Source of the DNA: Porogramme epimiltina
Lineage: Eukaryota; Basidiomycota; Agaricomycetes; Polyporales; Polyporaceae
Direction: 5' to 3'
Assembly (NCBI GenBank): GCA_900155495.1
Contig: FTLJ01000232.1
Span: forward strand, 1 to 64,000
Length of the DNA: 64,000 bases
The position numbers and the translations under genes were made by a program. Shown piece by piece: positions 1-11,698 of the stretch. Under the pieces are notes generated by a model, which worked only from the letters and a program-made list of their open reading frames with translations, had not been told where the DNA came from and did not search any database. The stretch's first letter is position 1, and every line of letters starts with the position of its first letter.

Positions 1-2276
1 GTGTCAGAACTCAGCGTGCACGCCCCGCTGCTGGGCCCTCCCTCCCGCCCGCGGCGCGGCCTCTTGCCGCCAATCCCAAGGCGGTATCTCCGACGCCCCC
101 CCCCCCCTTCCCCCGACGCTGCGACCTCGCGTGGCGCCACATGCGCGGGTTCATTGAACTCTGCCTCCTCCCTTCTCCCCCCTTCTCAGGCTTCTCCGCG
201 ACGCCTCTGGAAGTGGCGGGCGCCCCGGCCGGTACAGCAGCGCTCCAGACCCCGGTACAGCAGCAGCGCGCCAGTCCCCGGTGCAGGCAGCATCCCCGCC
301 GCCCGTCGCCCGCGCGCGTTCTCATGTCTGCGCCACAGAAGCCGGGTCTACTACTCAACGCCGTTCCTTACGGCTGCACGGCTGCGCGACGCGCGGACGC
401 GGCTCACACGTCCGGGGCGCGTGACGGCGCGCGAAGAGGGAAACGTCAAACGGCGAAGGGGGGCGCGAGTCGCGGAGGGGGAGGCGCACGGGGCCCCATA
501 GGTAGTTCGCGGTCGTGACGCGCACGGCTCCGAGTGCGCCTTCCACGTCGCGCGCTATGGAGACGTGCCGCGCGCCGCGCCTCACGCACGGCGGCGCCGT
601 CTCGACTCTCCGGCGGCGCCGCGCCCGCTCGCGCGACCTGCCTGTCCGGGCAGGCGTGTGCGGACGCAATGCCCGCGCGCCCAGGCCGTCGTCTTGGCTT
701 TACGTGCGATAGAGTATGGGGGTTGGAGTTTCATTATGGAAAGGTTCGAAGCGTTCGCTCGGGACGTTTACAGCGTGTCGTCCGGGCCCTCCCTCCTTCG
801 CGCCTTCGCTGCTCATCTGCTGCGCGCTGTGGGTGTGGGAGGGGCACGGCGCGCTCGGTCGCCAGTGGCCAAGTTCGTGCGGTGCACCATGCATAACCCT
901 CCGTCGCCCTCGTTTTCTGAGTTCTCGTTTTTGCCCTAAAGTCGACCCTGCACGGGGGTGCCCTCGCGAGGCATGGCCGGCCTGCTGGCAACGAGCTCGA
1001 GCGCGGGCGGGCTTCTCTGGGGATCCATAGAGACCAGGCGAGCGCGCAGCCACCCACCGCTGCCATGTACGCCCCCGCGGTTAACGCTGAGATCCATCGG
1101 TGCGCTGCGCCACCTGGTGGTTGGTGGTTTCTGCCCCCCCCCCACTCCGGAGTGCCCGCCTGCGAGGTCGGACCTGCCTGGGTCCTGAAACTGACGCGGG
1201 CAGATCGCCGACGCCCGCCTCCTCCCCACGCACCGGCCCTCGTGTGCAGCGAGCGATCACTGCACCCCGCTGGCGCAGGACGTGAGTTTAATTTGTGGCG
1301 GTCGCTGCGATCCACCACATGTGCATAGAGTTAGGCTCTGCGTATACAGTCGGCGCCGGGCGCGGCTCGCGCTGCTATCGATAGCTAAGTGCTGGTGGCC
1401 ACGGCGCTGCAATTGCAACCAGGGCACCTTGGTGGCTGCACGCACATTGCCACTTTACTTATCATACAAGTCCGGCCAGCTGTAGAATGGAGCATATCTG
1501 CGCACCGAACGCGTCCGTTCGACTTGTGCAAGAACGCCCGGGGGGCTGGGCGCGCCATATATAAGGATGTCGATGCTCCGGACTGAGGTCCTGGCGATAA
1601 GATTAAATCGCACCGCACTCTCTGAACAGTGAAATGATAAATCTGACGCAGATCATCACGATCCCGGCGCATACGCGCGTATGTTTTTTCGCCCCGGCGG
1701 GGAGTCAGGCCACAGGCCTCACTGGGATCAGCGCGCGGCGGGACAACATATCGGCCTCGAGTCGTGGCGGCTGGCCGCTGACGGGAGATGCGGGGCTAAG
1801 GCGCTCGACGCCAGCTCCTGATGCAGATGAGCGACGACGGCGAACGTTGACGAACGTTGCACACCTCGCGTCGTTCGACTGTGTAGCCACGCGAGATGCG
1901 AGTCGCGAATCGTCCGCACAGGGCCCGCTCGCCCGCCTGCCAGGACACTCGCGCGTCGCACGGCCAACACGTACGTACGTACGCGCCCAGGTCCGCGACT
2001 TCCTGGAGGTCAAGCGACCCACGCCTAGGGGCGGAGCAGGGGCGGACCCCTGCGCAGGGCGCCCTCCGAGGATCCTCCTGAGCCCCCCGCCCCCGATAGC
2101 GCGAACGCTTCGCTCGCGCCGGAAGCGTTCCGCGCATGCCTTCGCGAAATCGCAGCGCTCGGGCGCACGAACCCGCCCGAGAGCCCACGCCCGCCCCCGG
2201 AGGCTGAACGAGGTTCGCCGACGCGGCGGCGGCGGAGGACGCGGGCTTGAGGGGGGTCCCCATTTCGGTGGCTGAC

Positions 2277-2300
2277 GCTGACGTCGGCGTCGACGTCAGC
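2277..2300. repeat. Inverted repeat with CRE-like cores
   Basis: GCTGACGTCG, a 4-nt spacer, then its exact reverse complement CGACGTCAGC. Each arm holds a TGACGTC half, like the binding site of fungal bZIP (ATF/CREB) factors. No gene was found next to it, so a regulatory role is only a possibility. Confidence 0.5.
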
Positions 2301-2569
2301 TCCCGAGGGCCCGACCTCGGCCAGAGATCCAGATGCAGGGCAGGCTGGGGCAGGCTAAGAGGGCAGGGGGGCCGTCGCCCGAGGCCGCCGAAGAGCCGAC
2401 GTCTGCGTATTACGGGGGGAGGGGGGTAGCGAGATCGCAGCGGTGGCCGACAGCGGCGACGCGGCGCACGGTGCACGGCCGCTGCCTTCCGCCGCTCTCG
2501 CAGGCCGGAGGTCGGGGTGAGGGAGGGAGGCGGGCTCGCGGGGGGGACGCTGAGCGGCGCAAGGCCCTG

Positions 2570-2670
2570 AATGTCTGAATGTCTGAACACTGGACATGGT
2601 ACATCGAACGTTGAACGTCCGTGGAACGCCGAACGCCGAACGTAACGTCGAACGGTGAACATTTGAACCG
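2570..2670. repeat. Degenerate GAACGTT/GAACGCC array
   Basis: Short imperfect repeats of the form GAACGTT, GAACGCC, GAACGTC and GAATGTCT follow one another for about 100 bp. A similar array with the shared word GTTGAACGTC lies near 59.43 kb. Confidence 0.5.
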
Positions 2671-4072
2671 TACGCACGTCGGCACACGCCTTTCCGCACT
2701 CGGACCGCGCTCCCGTGAGGCGTTTGACGGGCAGTGGGGGCACAGGCGCGGTGCAGTGCGTTGCGAGGGCGACGGCGGCGGGCCACGGCTACGCGCCTCC
2801 CCCCCCCTCCCGCCAGTTGCCAGTAGTGCCCGTGCCAGGGCCTCCGCGACAGCGTCGGGGGGCAGGGCGGTCGGGCGTGGTGGGGCCGGCGTGCTTAAGT
2901 GGGTGGTGGCGGCGCTAGCCCGTCCGAGGGTGCGGTAGCGTGGCCTGCACGCGTCCTGGGGAGCGGGCGCGGTTATTGGCCTGTGATGCCGCTTCCGCCT
3001 AGCGCGGGGGAGGGGTGGGAGTGCCTGTGCGCTGACAGTGGGGGCTGACGGGATGCACTTGCGTGTGCTTAGAGACTGTCATGGGCTGGTGAGATTGTGC
3101 GCGGGTGGGTGGGATGCGCTGTCAGCGGGGCTGTACGTGGGCGGACAAGACGCGGCGGGGCGAGTCGCGAGAGACGAGAGGCGAGCGAACGTCGATCCCC
3201 GAGGGTGAAGCGGGAGGGCGCCCGGTATCGGACTCGCCAAAGGAGGAGGGTGGGGACGGCGGGTGCATTAATCCCGCCTATGCCTACGTCATCTTCGAAG
3301 AGGGCTGTTGATGGGGGTGCGCCGCGAAGAAGCTTCTTTGGGCTAGTCTAAGCCTATCAGAGGATAGCTACTGGGGTAAAGACGGCATATATCAACGGGT
3401 TCGAGCGGAACGTCTTGTGCGGACGGCGTAATCCCCGTCGCCCGTGGAGGCTACCCCCAAACCATTGGAGGGGATACTCGACAATGAGTAAGCGAGGAGG
3501 ATGAAGTACGCTGTCGTACACGGTGGGGGGCAACAAGGGGGACGACGGAAGGGGCATGCAGGGAAGCTCGGGCGACGCGCTGGATCGGACGAGGAAGTGG
3601 GAGTGAATGGCTGAGAACGCGGGGTGCGAGAGCGGAATGCCTCGAGGAGGAGCTCGAGGAGGGCGCAGGCTGCCTGGGAGGGACTGCCTGGGAGCGGCGG
3701 TTTGCCGATGGCGGGAGTGGCAGGCTGCAAGGGTTCTGCAGGCGCTCTGGGCCCTGGGCCGTGTCCAACGAGCGAGGAGGGCCAACGAGGAGATCCGCCC
3801 GCTGTTGGCCCGCCGTCGCCTGTTGGCCAGCAACGTCGGGCAGGCGGGGACGCGATTCGCCCGATTCGCCCGCGCCGCGCGCCCATTGGCCGGCCGCGTC
3901 CCTGGCGAAAACGCGGGCGGCTAGCGCGGGAACAGGCCCTGGATGCCGCGGGGACAACTTTTGCAGGACCTTGCAAATCGGGAATCTGGCCTCCGGCTGA
4001 TCTGGCGCGGGGGAGGCGCCGGCTGGCGCTGGCGGTACCGTCGACGCGGGTCTCTTCTCTCTGCGAGCGGAA

Positions 4073-4200
4073 TATAAGCTCCCTCCCGCTCCGCCCGTCC
4101 AGCTCAAGTCTGCTCGCCAATGCCTTGGGCTGGCTGCTCTTGTCGGCCGTCGTCCCTCCTCCCTTTCCTCTTCCTCTCTCTTTCTTTTCTCCACCTCGCC
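4073..4200 (+). promoter_or_regulatory. Core promoter of the arrestin-like gene
   Basis: A TATAAG box at 4073-4078 lies about 180 bp upstream of the start codon, followed at about 4145-4200 by an almost pure C/T tract. TATA plus pyrimidine tract is the usual fungal core promoter and transcription start layout. A CACGTG hexamer occurs at about 4246-4251, just before the ATG at 4255. The transcription start itself is inferred. Confidence 0.55.
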
Positions 4201-4254
4201 GACCCCGCCACACCCGCCGCTCCAGCCCTCGCGTGTGCATGCTGATCACGTGCT

Positions 4255-6178
4255 ATGCTTGCCCGCCGTCCCACCCTTCGCGTTGACTCCGAAGCCCTCA
4301 AGGAAAAAGTCTCTCCCCCGCCTCCACTTCCTTCAGCACTCGACCAAGACTACCCCCACAACTCCGTCTTTCGGTGCGTCCGTTCCTCGCTCATCCTCCT
4401 CCCCGGCCCGGTCATCGAGCCCGCGCGCATATAGTTCAGCGCAGTTGGAGGTCCATGTCAGGAGTCCGTCCGTCAAGATCCACCGCGCCGCCAACTATGA
4501 CATCCGCTCCCTCCCCGTCTTCGGCGACCACGACAAGGTGATGGGAAAGGTCCTCGTCGACCTCGGCCTCTGCTGCACCCCAGGCAGGCTCACCATCTCC
4601 GTACGTCTATCTCCCCACCCTGCCCTGGAGTGCCCCGCCCTCGGCCGCTTTTGGAAGCTGACCCGGTTCGCACACAGCTGCAGGGCAGCTTCCTCTTCAC
4701 TTCCCCGAACGTCGATCCATCAGCCTCCCAGGACTACGCGGACAACCTTCGTGAAGAGAAGGGGCGCCACGTCTTCTTCACCGTCTCCGAGACGCGCATG
4801 ACAGGCGAGCTCGACAGCCCGCGGTCCGCCACCTCTCTCCGCGACGCCTTCACCGCCAGCGTGCGCGGCCGGCGCGAACGCCGTCCCAGCCAGACCGGCG
4901 TGCGCGGCGCCCTCCGCCCGTTCCCCTTCGCCTTCGAGATCCCCCGCCCCGAGCACGCGGGCTTGTCCGGCCAGGAGCTCCCTCCCACGTTCTCGTCTGT
5001 CACCGCAGGCGAGTGCGGGCCCCGCGGGCGCACCGGCGTCGAGCGCTCGGAGGTGTCGTACAGCGTCACGGCGCTCTGGGAGGCCGTTGATGGGAGCGAC
5101 CGCCTGCTGTACGTACTCCACCGCGGGCACCCCGTTTGTTATCGGCCGTGGCTAACTTTCTCTCATTGGCCGCTGCGCAGCGTCGACGCGCCTATCATCT
5201 ACCAACCGGACCTCGACTTCCAGTCGCTCGACGGGATGCCCTCGGAGTCGTGGCTGGAGATCCCCCTCAAGTCGGACAGGTCGCTGCCGTTCACCTGCGC
5301 GGTAAGTGCCACACGCCTGTCGCCCCACGTCTCTTCCTCTGGCCAGCGCGACAGACGCTAATCGGACCCCTCCCCGCACCGCCCCCCGCAGGTGACGCTC
5401 CCGCACCCGGCGACCTTCGCGCGCTCCAGCGCGATCTCGTACTTCGTCGTGTTCACCACGACCCCGCGCTCGGTGGCGATGGCGCGCGAGATCGCCGCGG
5501 ACGCCACCATCTCCGTCTCGCTCCTCCGCGACGTGCGCGTCGACGCCATGGTCCCGCGCTACGGCTCCCTCGCGTCCTCCCCCTTCTCCGCTTCCGGTCG
5601 CTCACCGACGACGGCCGCGTCGACGCCGACGACGTCCGGCGACGAGTCCGACATGCCGCCCGTCGCGTCGCGCCGGCTCCTGCGGCGCGTCGTGCGCGGG
5701 CCCGGGCAGGCGATCGCGCGCTCGACGTCGCTCACGCGCCTCAACACGCGCGGCAGCGCGGGCTCCAAGAGCCGGCCGAACAGCCCGAAGGACCAGCTCA
5801 TGCACGACCGCGAGAAGCCGCTCCCGCAGCTGCCCGCGCCGAGCGTGATCGAGAGCAGGGTGCTCTACACGGACGTGTCGGTCGGCTTCCCGAAGCGGCC
5901 GCGCTACCGCTGCGAGCCGCACCAGCGCCACCCGTCGCTCGAGGTGCACAAGGCGCTCCCCGACGGGCTGTACAAGGGCCGCATACAGCTCGAAAAGCAC
6001 ATGATCCCGTCGTTTGACTGGGTCGGGTTGCGAGTCAAGGTGCGTTTTCCCCCTCCGTTTCGTTCTGCTGCTCGTTGTGTGCTCACGGCGGTGTTTTTTG
6101 CTGCAGTATTATCTAGAGGTGTCCGTCCTCGTCGGCCAGGACCAGATGCGCGCGCGCGTGCCGCTCCGCATAACATGA
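4255..6178 (+). CDS. Arrestin-like (alpha-arrestin type) protein
   Basis: Six exons: 4255-4373, 4435-4600, 4678-5108, 5181-5301, 5392-6039, 6107-6178; 518 residues; all junctions close in phase. The start MLARRPTLRVDSEALKEK is chosen because its frame joins exon 2 in phase through the ATATAG acceptor at 4434. The N-terminal half has the beta-sandwich pattern of arrestin-like proteins (LEVHVRSPSVKI; KVMGKVLVDLGLC; then LQGSFLF and a FPFAFEIPRPEHAGLSGQELPP-like segment), and the last exon encodes YYLEVSVLVGQDQMRARVPL, a typical arrestin C-terminal strand. A Ser/Pro/Arg-rich insertion lies around residues 320-400. Alpha-arrestins usually adapt membrane cargo to ubiquitin ligases of the Rsp5 type; I see no clear PPxY motif, so that role is inferred from the fold only. 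The gene stands alone between two gene-poor stretches. Confidence 0.82.
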
Positions 6179-9100
6179 CACCAGACAGACACCAGGTTCC
6201 CGTGCTGTCCATGTCCATGTCCCGCCGCCGCGCGCCCTGGCCGGCCCGCGGTGTTCACTTTTCCGCTCGCTGGCTAGCGTGTCCCCTCTCCGCTGCGCGG
6301 CTGGCCCCCCACTCACGCGCGTCGCCTGGCTGCCGCTGCCGCTCCGTACGCTTGGACCCTCGTACGCACCCCTTCCCGCCTGCCCGCCCGGCCTCGACTC
6401 GGCTTGGCGCGTGCGCTTTTCGTTCACGCCCCGTCGGAGGGACGTTTCCTTCCTCCCCCCCACGCGCATTCGGCGACTTCCTTCCCCTTCCCCCCCTTCT
6501 CCCCTATCTATAACCTATACTTACCCACCGTTGCAAATCGTTCGTCCTTCCCAATGTACAAAATTCGCACGTGCCCGCCTCAGTATCGTACACATCATCG
6601 CTCTCGGACCCCCTCACCCCCACCCACGTCCTCACGCCCTTACGCACGCACTGCATCACATCCGCCGATACCCCGGCCCGTGCGCCCCTTCCCGCGCAGG
6701 GGCCGATTCCGCTCCCTACCATCCACCCACCCCACCCAACCCCCCCGCACTCCTCCATCGCACATCGTTCGTCATCTCCCCCACCCACGCAGTCTCCATC
6801 CAGGTCTCCCCGGCGTCTTCTCTCTCCTCGGTCCGCTCAAGTCGCGTCTGCCCGCTCCGCTCATGCTTTCCTCCGAACAAGTGCCCCCGCTCCCCCTCCG
6901 TCTCTGCTCTCACTTTACATACGCACGCACCGCGCCCCCTGCCCCTCCCGCCGATCCCGATCGCCCGCCACCGTCGTCGTCGTTGTCGTCGCTACATATG
7001 CAGAATCCCCATCCGCATGTAACATCTCGCCCCGCCTGCGATGCCTGTACGGGCGTGCCGCCCCGCCCCCCTGGAGGGATGGTTAAGTGACGTTGATCCC
7101 TGCGCAGCTGGACGCGCGTCCGTGCCCGTTCCCCGCCAAACGCCCCACCACTCCCACACCCACACAGTGACTTTAAGTAAGGCCGCTCGCGCGCAACCCT
7201 GCAGTGTGCGCTGTGCACTGTGCCCCGGCACGCCCTCCGCGTCGCCAGCCCTCTGTCCTTTGTCCTGGTAAATGAGCACGATCGCACACGCCGGCACGCC
7301 GGTCGATCAGGGCCGCCGATTCGTTTGTCGGGGCAGATCGCGCGGGTGACGGACGGATCGGGTGCCTGCCCGCCCGCCCGCCCGTTCCTGCCCACGTGCA
7401 GCGCGCGCCGCTAGGGCCTGCCGGCGACCCTTGACACACTCCGCGCTCGTTGCTCAAACACAATTTACTTTGCAAGCACTCGTCGACGCCGACGTTGTGC
7501 CGTCGCGATTCGCGACCTTGTGTTGTGCGGGCACCTGTGGACTTCCCGGGCGCACGCCGCGCGTCCCCGACGCCCGACACCCACGCCCACGCTCACGCCC
7601 GAGAGGCTCTCCGTGCCGTACTTACAACAAGGCTTATTTCACTTGCTTCCCCGGGCTCGTCGCGGAGGTTCTGTTTGAACGCCGCCGCGGCGCCGTGCGG
7701 AGCAGTAAGAGTAAGATTAATGTTTGGCACCCATGGGGACTGCGTACGAAGTTTGCGAGCATACACGCAGGGTTCTCACTGCGGATACGTACAGCACAAC
7801 CCTACGCGGGCCCGCGCAGCCCTGTTTGAGCGCCGAGCGAGTAAGTACCTTCCCCTTCCACTCAGTGCCGAGCAGTGTAGGAATCCGGATTCCGCGCACA
7901 CCAGCCTGCAGGCCAGCCGCGGCGGTCAAATCTCTCAGAACTCGGAGGCCCCTCGGACGGCGGGCCAAGCCGAACCACGTCAACATGGCCCCGACTCCGG
8001 TCCGGGGCCGCCGGCCGACGCGACGAGCACAAGCGCAACAAGTACAAAGCCGTCAAGGAAACACCGCGGACGGCGACACACTGCGGGGGCGCGCCCGCGC
8101 GCGCACACGCACACGGTAACGTACGCCGCGCGCTTCGGGCGCGCGAAGAAGCCCGCCGCCCTCGCGGAGATGAGCGCGCGAAGCCCCCCGCGAGGAGCCG
8201 CGAGGACGCAAGTCCCGCCGCGCGCCCGGCTTCGGGGGGTTCGTGCTGCGTTCGCGGGCGGTCGCGCTGCCTGATGGAGAGGGGGCCACCCGCGGGCGTC
8301 GTGCGTCGTGCGTCGGCCGGGAGCGGTGCGCGGGTTCGCGATGCGGGGGTGCGGGGTGCGGGAGCGAACTTGGAACTCGAGGCTTGCGAGAAGCTTGGGG
8401 GCGCCTCCACTCGAAGCGCGGTCGTCCGCCCGGAGAAACAGGCTCGGCGCGCGCGGACGCGCGATTGGCCCGGGGCTGCACCTCTTTCTCCGCATTCCGG
8501 CTCGAGGGCGTCCGCCGTGCGACCGCTGCTGGTCCTCCGAGCTGCGTGCGTGGGGGAGCGCGGCGGGGACGTGGTGGCGCCGCTGGCGCGTGTGGTAAGC
8601 ACTGCGCTTCTTGCTGGCTTCTTGCGCGCGGCGGGACGCCGCTTAGCCTCGGTGGCGGGGCGGAAGCGGCGGCGGGCCCCAGCCTTCAGCCAAGGATTAT
8701 CGCTGTCGCCCGTCGTCGTCGGCGTCACATGGGCCCCCGGGCTTCCCGACATCGACATGTTGCGCGAATTTGCGGACCAGTGCGCGTCGACATCACGGCA
8801 GCTTCTTGTGCTGCGCAGTGCGCGCGACTGCTTACTGGGACGGGGTGGGACGGTGTCGCGCGCGCGCGTGGGGGCGTGTCTTCCACCGTGCCACTCAAGG
8901 TGCTCGGTCTCCGGCGGGGGCGCGATAAGTGCTGTGATCACGTATCTCCCGAGCCTGCTTTGTTCAGGGTCGCAGAGCTGTGGCCCGACTGCGCGCGCCC
9001 GGTGCGGAGGTTTCTATCAGGCCTGGGAGGCCTGGGGGCTGGCTTTCATCAACACCTGATCTAGGTACGGGGGGACTGGTAGCCCTGTCAGCCGCCGGCA

Positions 9101-11698
9101 CGCGCGACTTCTTTTCCGTCTGATCCCGGAAAACCGTGATGTTCTGAGCCCGCGGTGGGGGCAACGGTTTTCATTGTGCATAATGAAAGTGATATAGACA
9201 GACATGTAGGCGAGGGGGGTTCAGGTTACTTGGATCACGGAACACGGGCGTTGGCAACCAGTGCATGCCGGACGGCGGGGAGGGTGGTTGGGATGATCTT
9301 ATATGAGAAGGAACGTCAACTTGGGCGTGAAGACGCAGGAAGAGAAGGGTAGCCTGACCGTAATGCGACGCGGCGCCACCGCGGAGGCACATTGTTCAGC
9401 GCCAACGCGTAGAGCGCCGCGGTTGTGGGAGGCTCAATATATGGGACGCTCGGGCACATCGGCATCCAGCGCAGCGGACTTCAACCGGACGCTGTCCGCC
9501 GGGTACACACTCGGTCTGGTCTGCAAGACGACACCGATGTTCCCGGGATCGGGGGGCGGGCAAATGTGTGCTTCACCTCATTCGTCTGTTCCTCCTCAGT
9601 GTCGTAAGCACAGAATGGGCAGACCTGCGAGAGAGGTTTTGGCGGTCGGCACAGGCGCATCTCCAACAGTACGATCAGCATCTGGGGTGCGCGGAGTGTT
9701 GGGGGAAGAGTTAGACCGGCTAGGACCCGGCCGGTCGATCGAGCAGGTGGAGCGAGGTTTGCTCTCGCGGGAAGATCCCCGGAGACCAGCTCGACGCCAT
9801 TTGGGCTAGCACTCGGAAGCCTCGCGTCCTGGGGCGAGGCGCTCTCGGGGCGTTGATCCTTGCGCATAAATATAATCCGCCGCTCGGTCAACGTCCTGAG
9901 ACCTTGGGGGCTGTAGGGTCAACCGCCCGGACGAAAGGTTCGTTCTTATGTACCACACTAAAGCAGGTTTCTAATCAGATAGGAAGGAAGAGGCGGCTCG
10001 ACTTCGGACCGCCGATAAGGCAAAGACGTGCATGTATTAGTCCCGAATATGGAGTACCGCTCTGTGAAGACGAGAGGCCAGAGGGAGGCGTTGGCCTGAG
10101 AATATCGACGGATAGGGTCTAAAATCCGTCGCGTAGGAGGTGGTGTGAGATTGCGCCCTTGAATGCGAAGCTTCGCGAATAGACTGGCCCTTCGCCCGCC
10201 TTCGCAGAGTAAGAGCCCTGCCGTCTCACGAATGCTTAGTCCCATCACCATCACTGAAAGTTAAGTAATCACCGAACCTTCTTGAACCCCGACCTGTCGC
10301 GGCCCTTCTGCCAACTACTGTGAACGAAGGCAGAATTTGGCAACAAATTGCGCTAGATCAGTCAAAGGTCGTAAGCGTAGACGAATTCGCAACGACCGGC
10401 GTTTAAATGAGTTATGAGTAATTCGAGGTGGATTTACACACGGGAGGTCCCTCGTCCTCGGTCTGCTCGTATTCAATCCGCGTGGGTCACCGGCGGTAAC
10501 TATTCAGCGATTCCTCCAAATTCTCGGTGGGAGCGACGGGTGGAAGGATGCGAGGCCAGAACGGAGATTGCGGATCGAGGACGTTGCCTCCGCCGGGATG
10601 CGTGAGAGGGGGATGGTAAGTTCCGCTGGTATTTGAATGCAGATGCACTCGCGTACCGTAAAACCCTATTTCATCCCACAACCTCAGGCCCTACTTGCTC
10701 GGACTGAATGGTTGGAAGCATGCAACATGCGATTTTGCTTGCCCAACGTACACACGCATCTTCGAGTTCACTCCTCTTGGGTGTTCTCGGGTTTTAACGG
10801 ACAGCGTTCGAGCTATGGTGCATACATCCTCGTCAGGTGACGAAAAGCGTCCTTTCAAAACGCAATGCACCCTAGCATGCCACCCAAGGTCCGCATTCTC
10901 GAAAAAAGCCATTAGTCTATGGTAAAGCCGTCTTCCAGCATGTAAGGTGGCGTTGACGCCAGGTGAGCGCGGCCTACAGGGAGATTCTAGTGTAAGGAAC
11001 AGCTTACCAAATCTTGAAGTATCCAGACTATCCACAAATATAGTCCTCTGGTATGGAACGAGCTCGGAACGATGAGACCTGCGGCGCCCTGGCATTGTTG
11101 ACAACGCCTCCCACATGACCTGGAGGGTGGAATGACACGTCGAAAGCTCAGTAATCCTCCATATTGCGCCATGCCCGCATTCTCGAATTCTCCGAGATGT
11201 TCTAGAGGAACTAAAAGTCCAAAGCCGTCATAGTATGGACATTAAAATTTGAGTAGCAAGCGCTACTCGATGTCGTCATGTTTTCAGGGATTGTAGGTGA
11301 GCCCTGTAAAGCTTGAGAGCAGGGCCTAGCTATACATATGCAGTGTGAGAAGCGCCGATGAATGGTAACAGCAAGACAATGATCCCGAGGTCAATTGCAT
11401 GGAGGTGGTCTCCGTTGCGTTGGAAGAGAGCGACTCGGGCGTTTCGGACATCGACTGGTTCTTGCTCTAGCGCCCAGGGGTGGAGCCATACACGTGACCT
11501 GAGCAACAAATCGGAGATCCACTGTTGGATGACGAAATCACCACTGCCGCATTCCTGCACATCTCGTTCCTTCTGCCACATCTCAGCCACACTGGGCGTT
11601 GCCCAAACCTTGTTTTCACTTCCGTTTCTTAGGTTTCTTGTTGTTTTCCAGGCTCCATCTGACCCCTACACATACCTACTAAAACCGGACGACTCGAC
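6179..11698. other. 5.5-kb gene-poor stretch
   Basis: Two halves differ in composition. 6.2-9.1 kb is GC-rich, with a strongly pyrimidine-rich plus strand at about 6440-6960. 9.8-11.7 kb is closer to balanced composition. No frame shows a known domain or a consistent intron-exon chain. Possible contents are a long 3' UTR of the arrestin-like gene, an unrecognised gene with poor coding signal starting after the pyrimidine tract, or non-coding RNA. A CACGTG box at 11491-11496 lies about 200 bp upstream of the SPX-EXS gene. Confidence 0.5.

Larger units (their letters stand above)
1..4072. other. GC-rich stretch without a supported gene
   Basis: No reading frame here has a recognisable domain or a splice pattern that closes in phase; the long frames are what high GC content produces by chance. 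Visible structure: a C homopolymer near 99-110 and another near 1134-1143, an (ACGT)n tract near 1967-1983, a 10-nt inverted repeat at 2277-2300, and a degenerate GAACGTT-like array at about 2570-2670. The right end leads into the arrestin-like gene promoter. A long 5' leader or a non-coding RNA is possible but not shown. Confidence 0.55.

Noticed and set aside
1796..2743. Open frame of 315 codons on the minus strand
   Set aside because: Arg/Pro/Ser-rich in a very GC-rich segment, with overlapping long frames on both strands and no domain or splice logic; a composition effect.
7450..8274. Open frame of 274 codons, plus strand
   Set aside because: Low-complexity Arg/Ala/Thr content, competing frames of equal length, no recognised motif and no coherent start.
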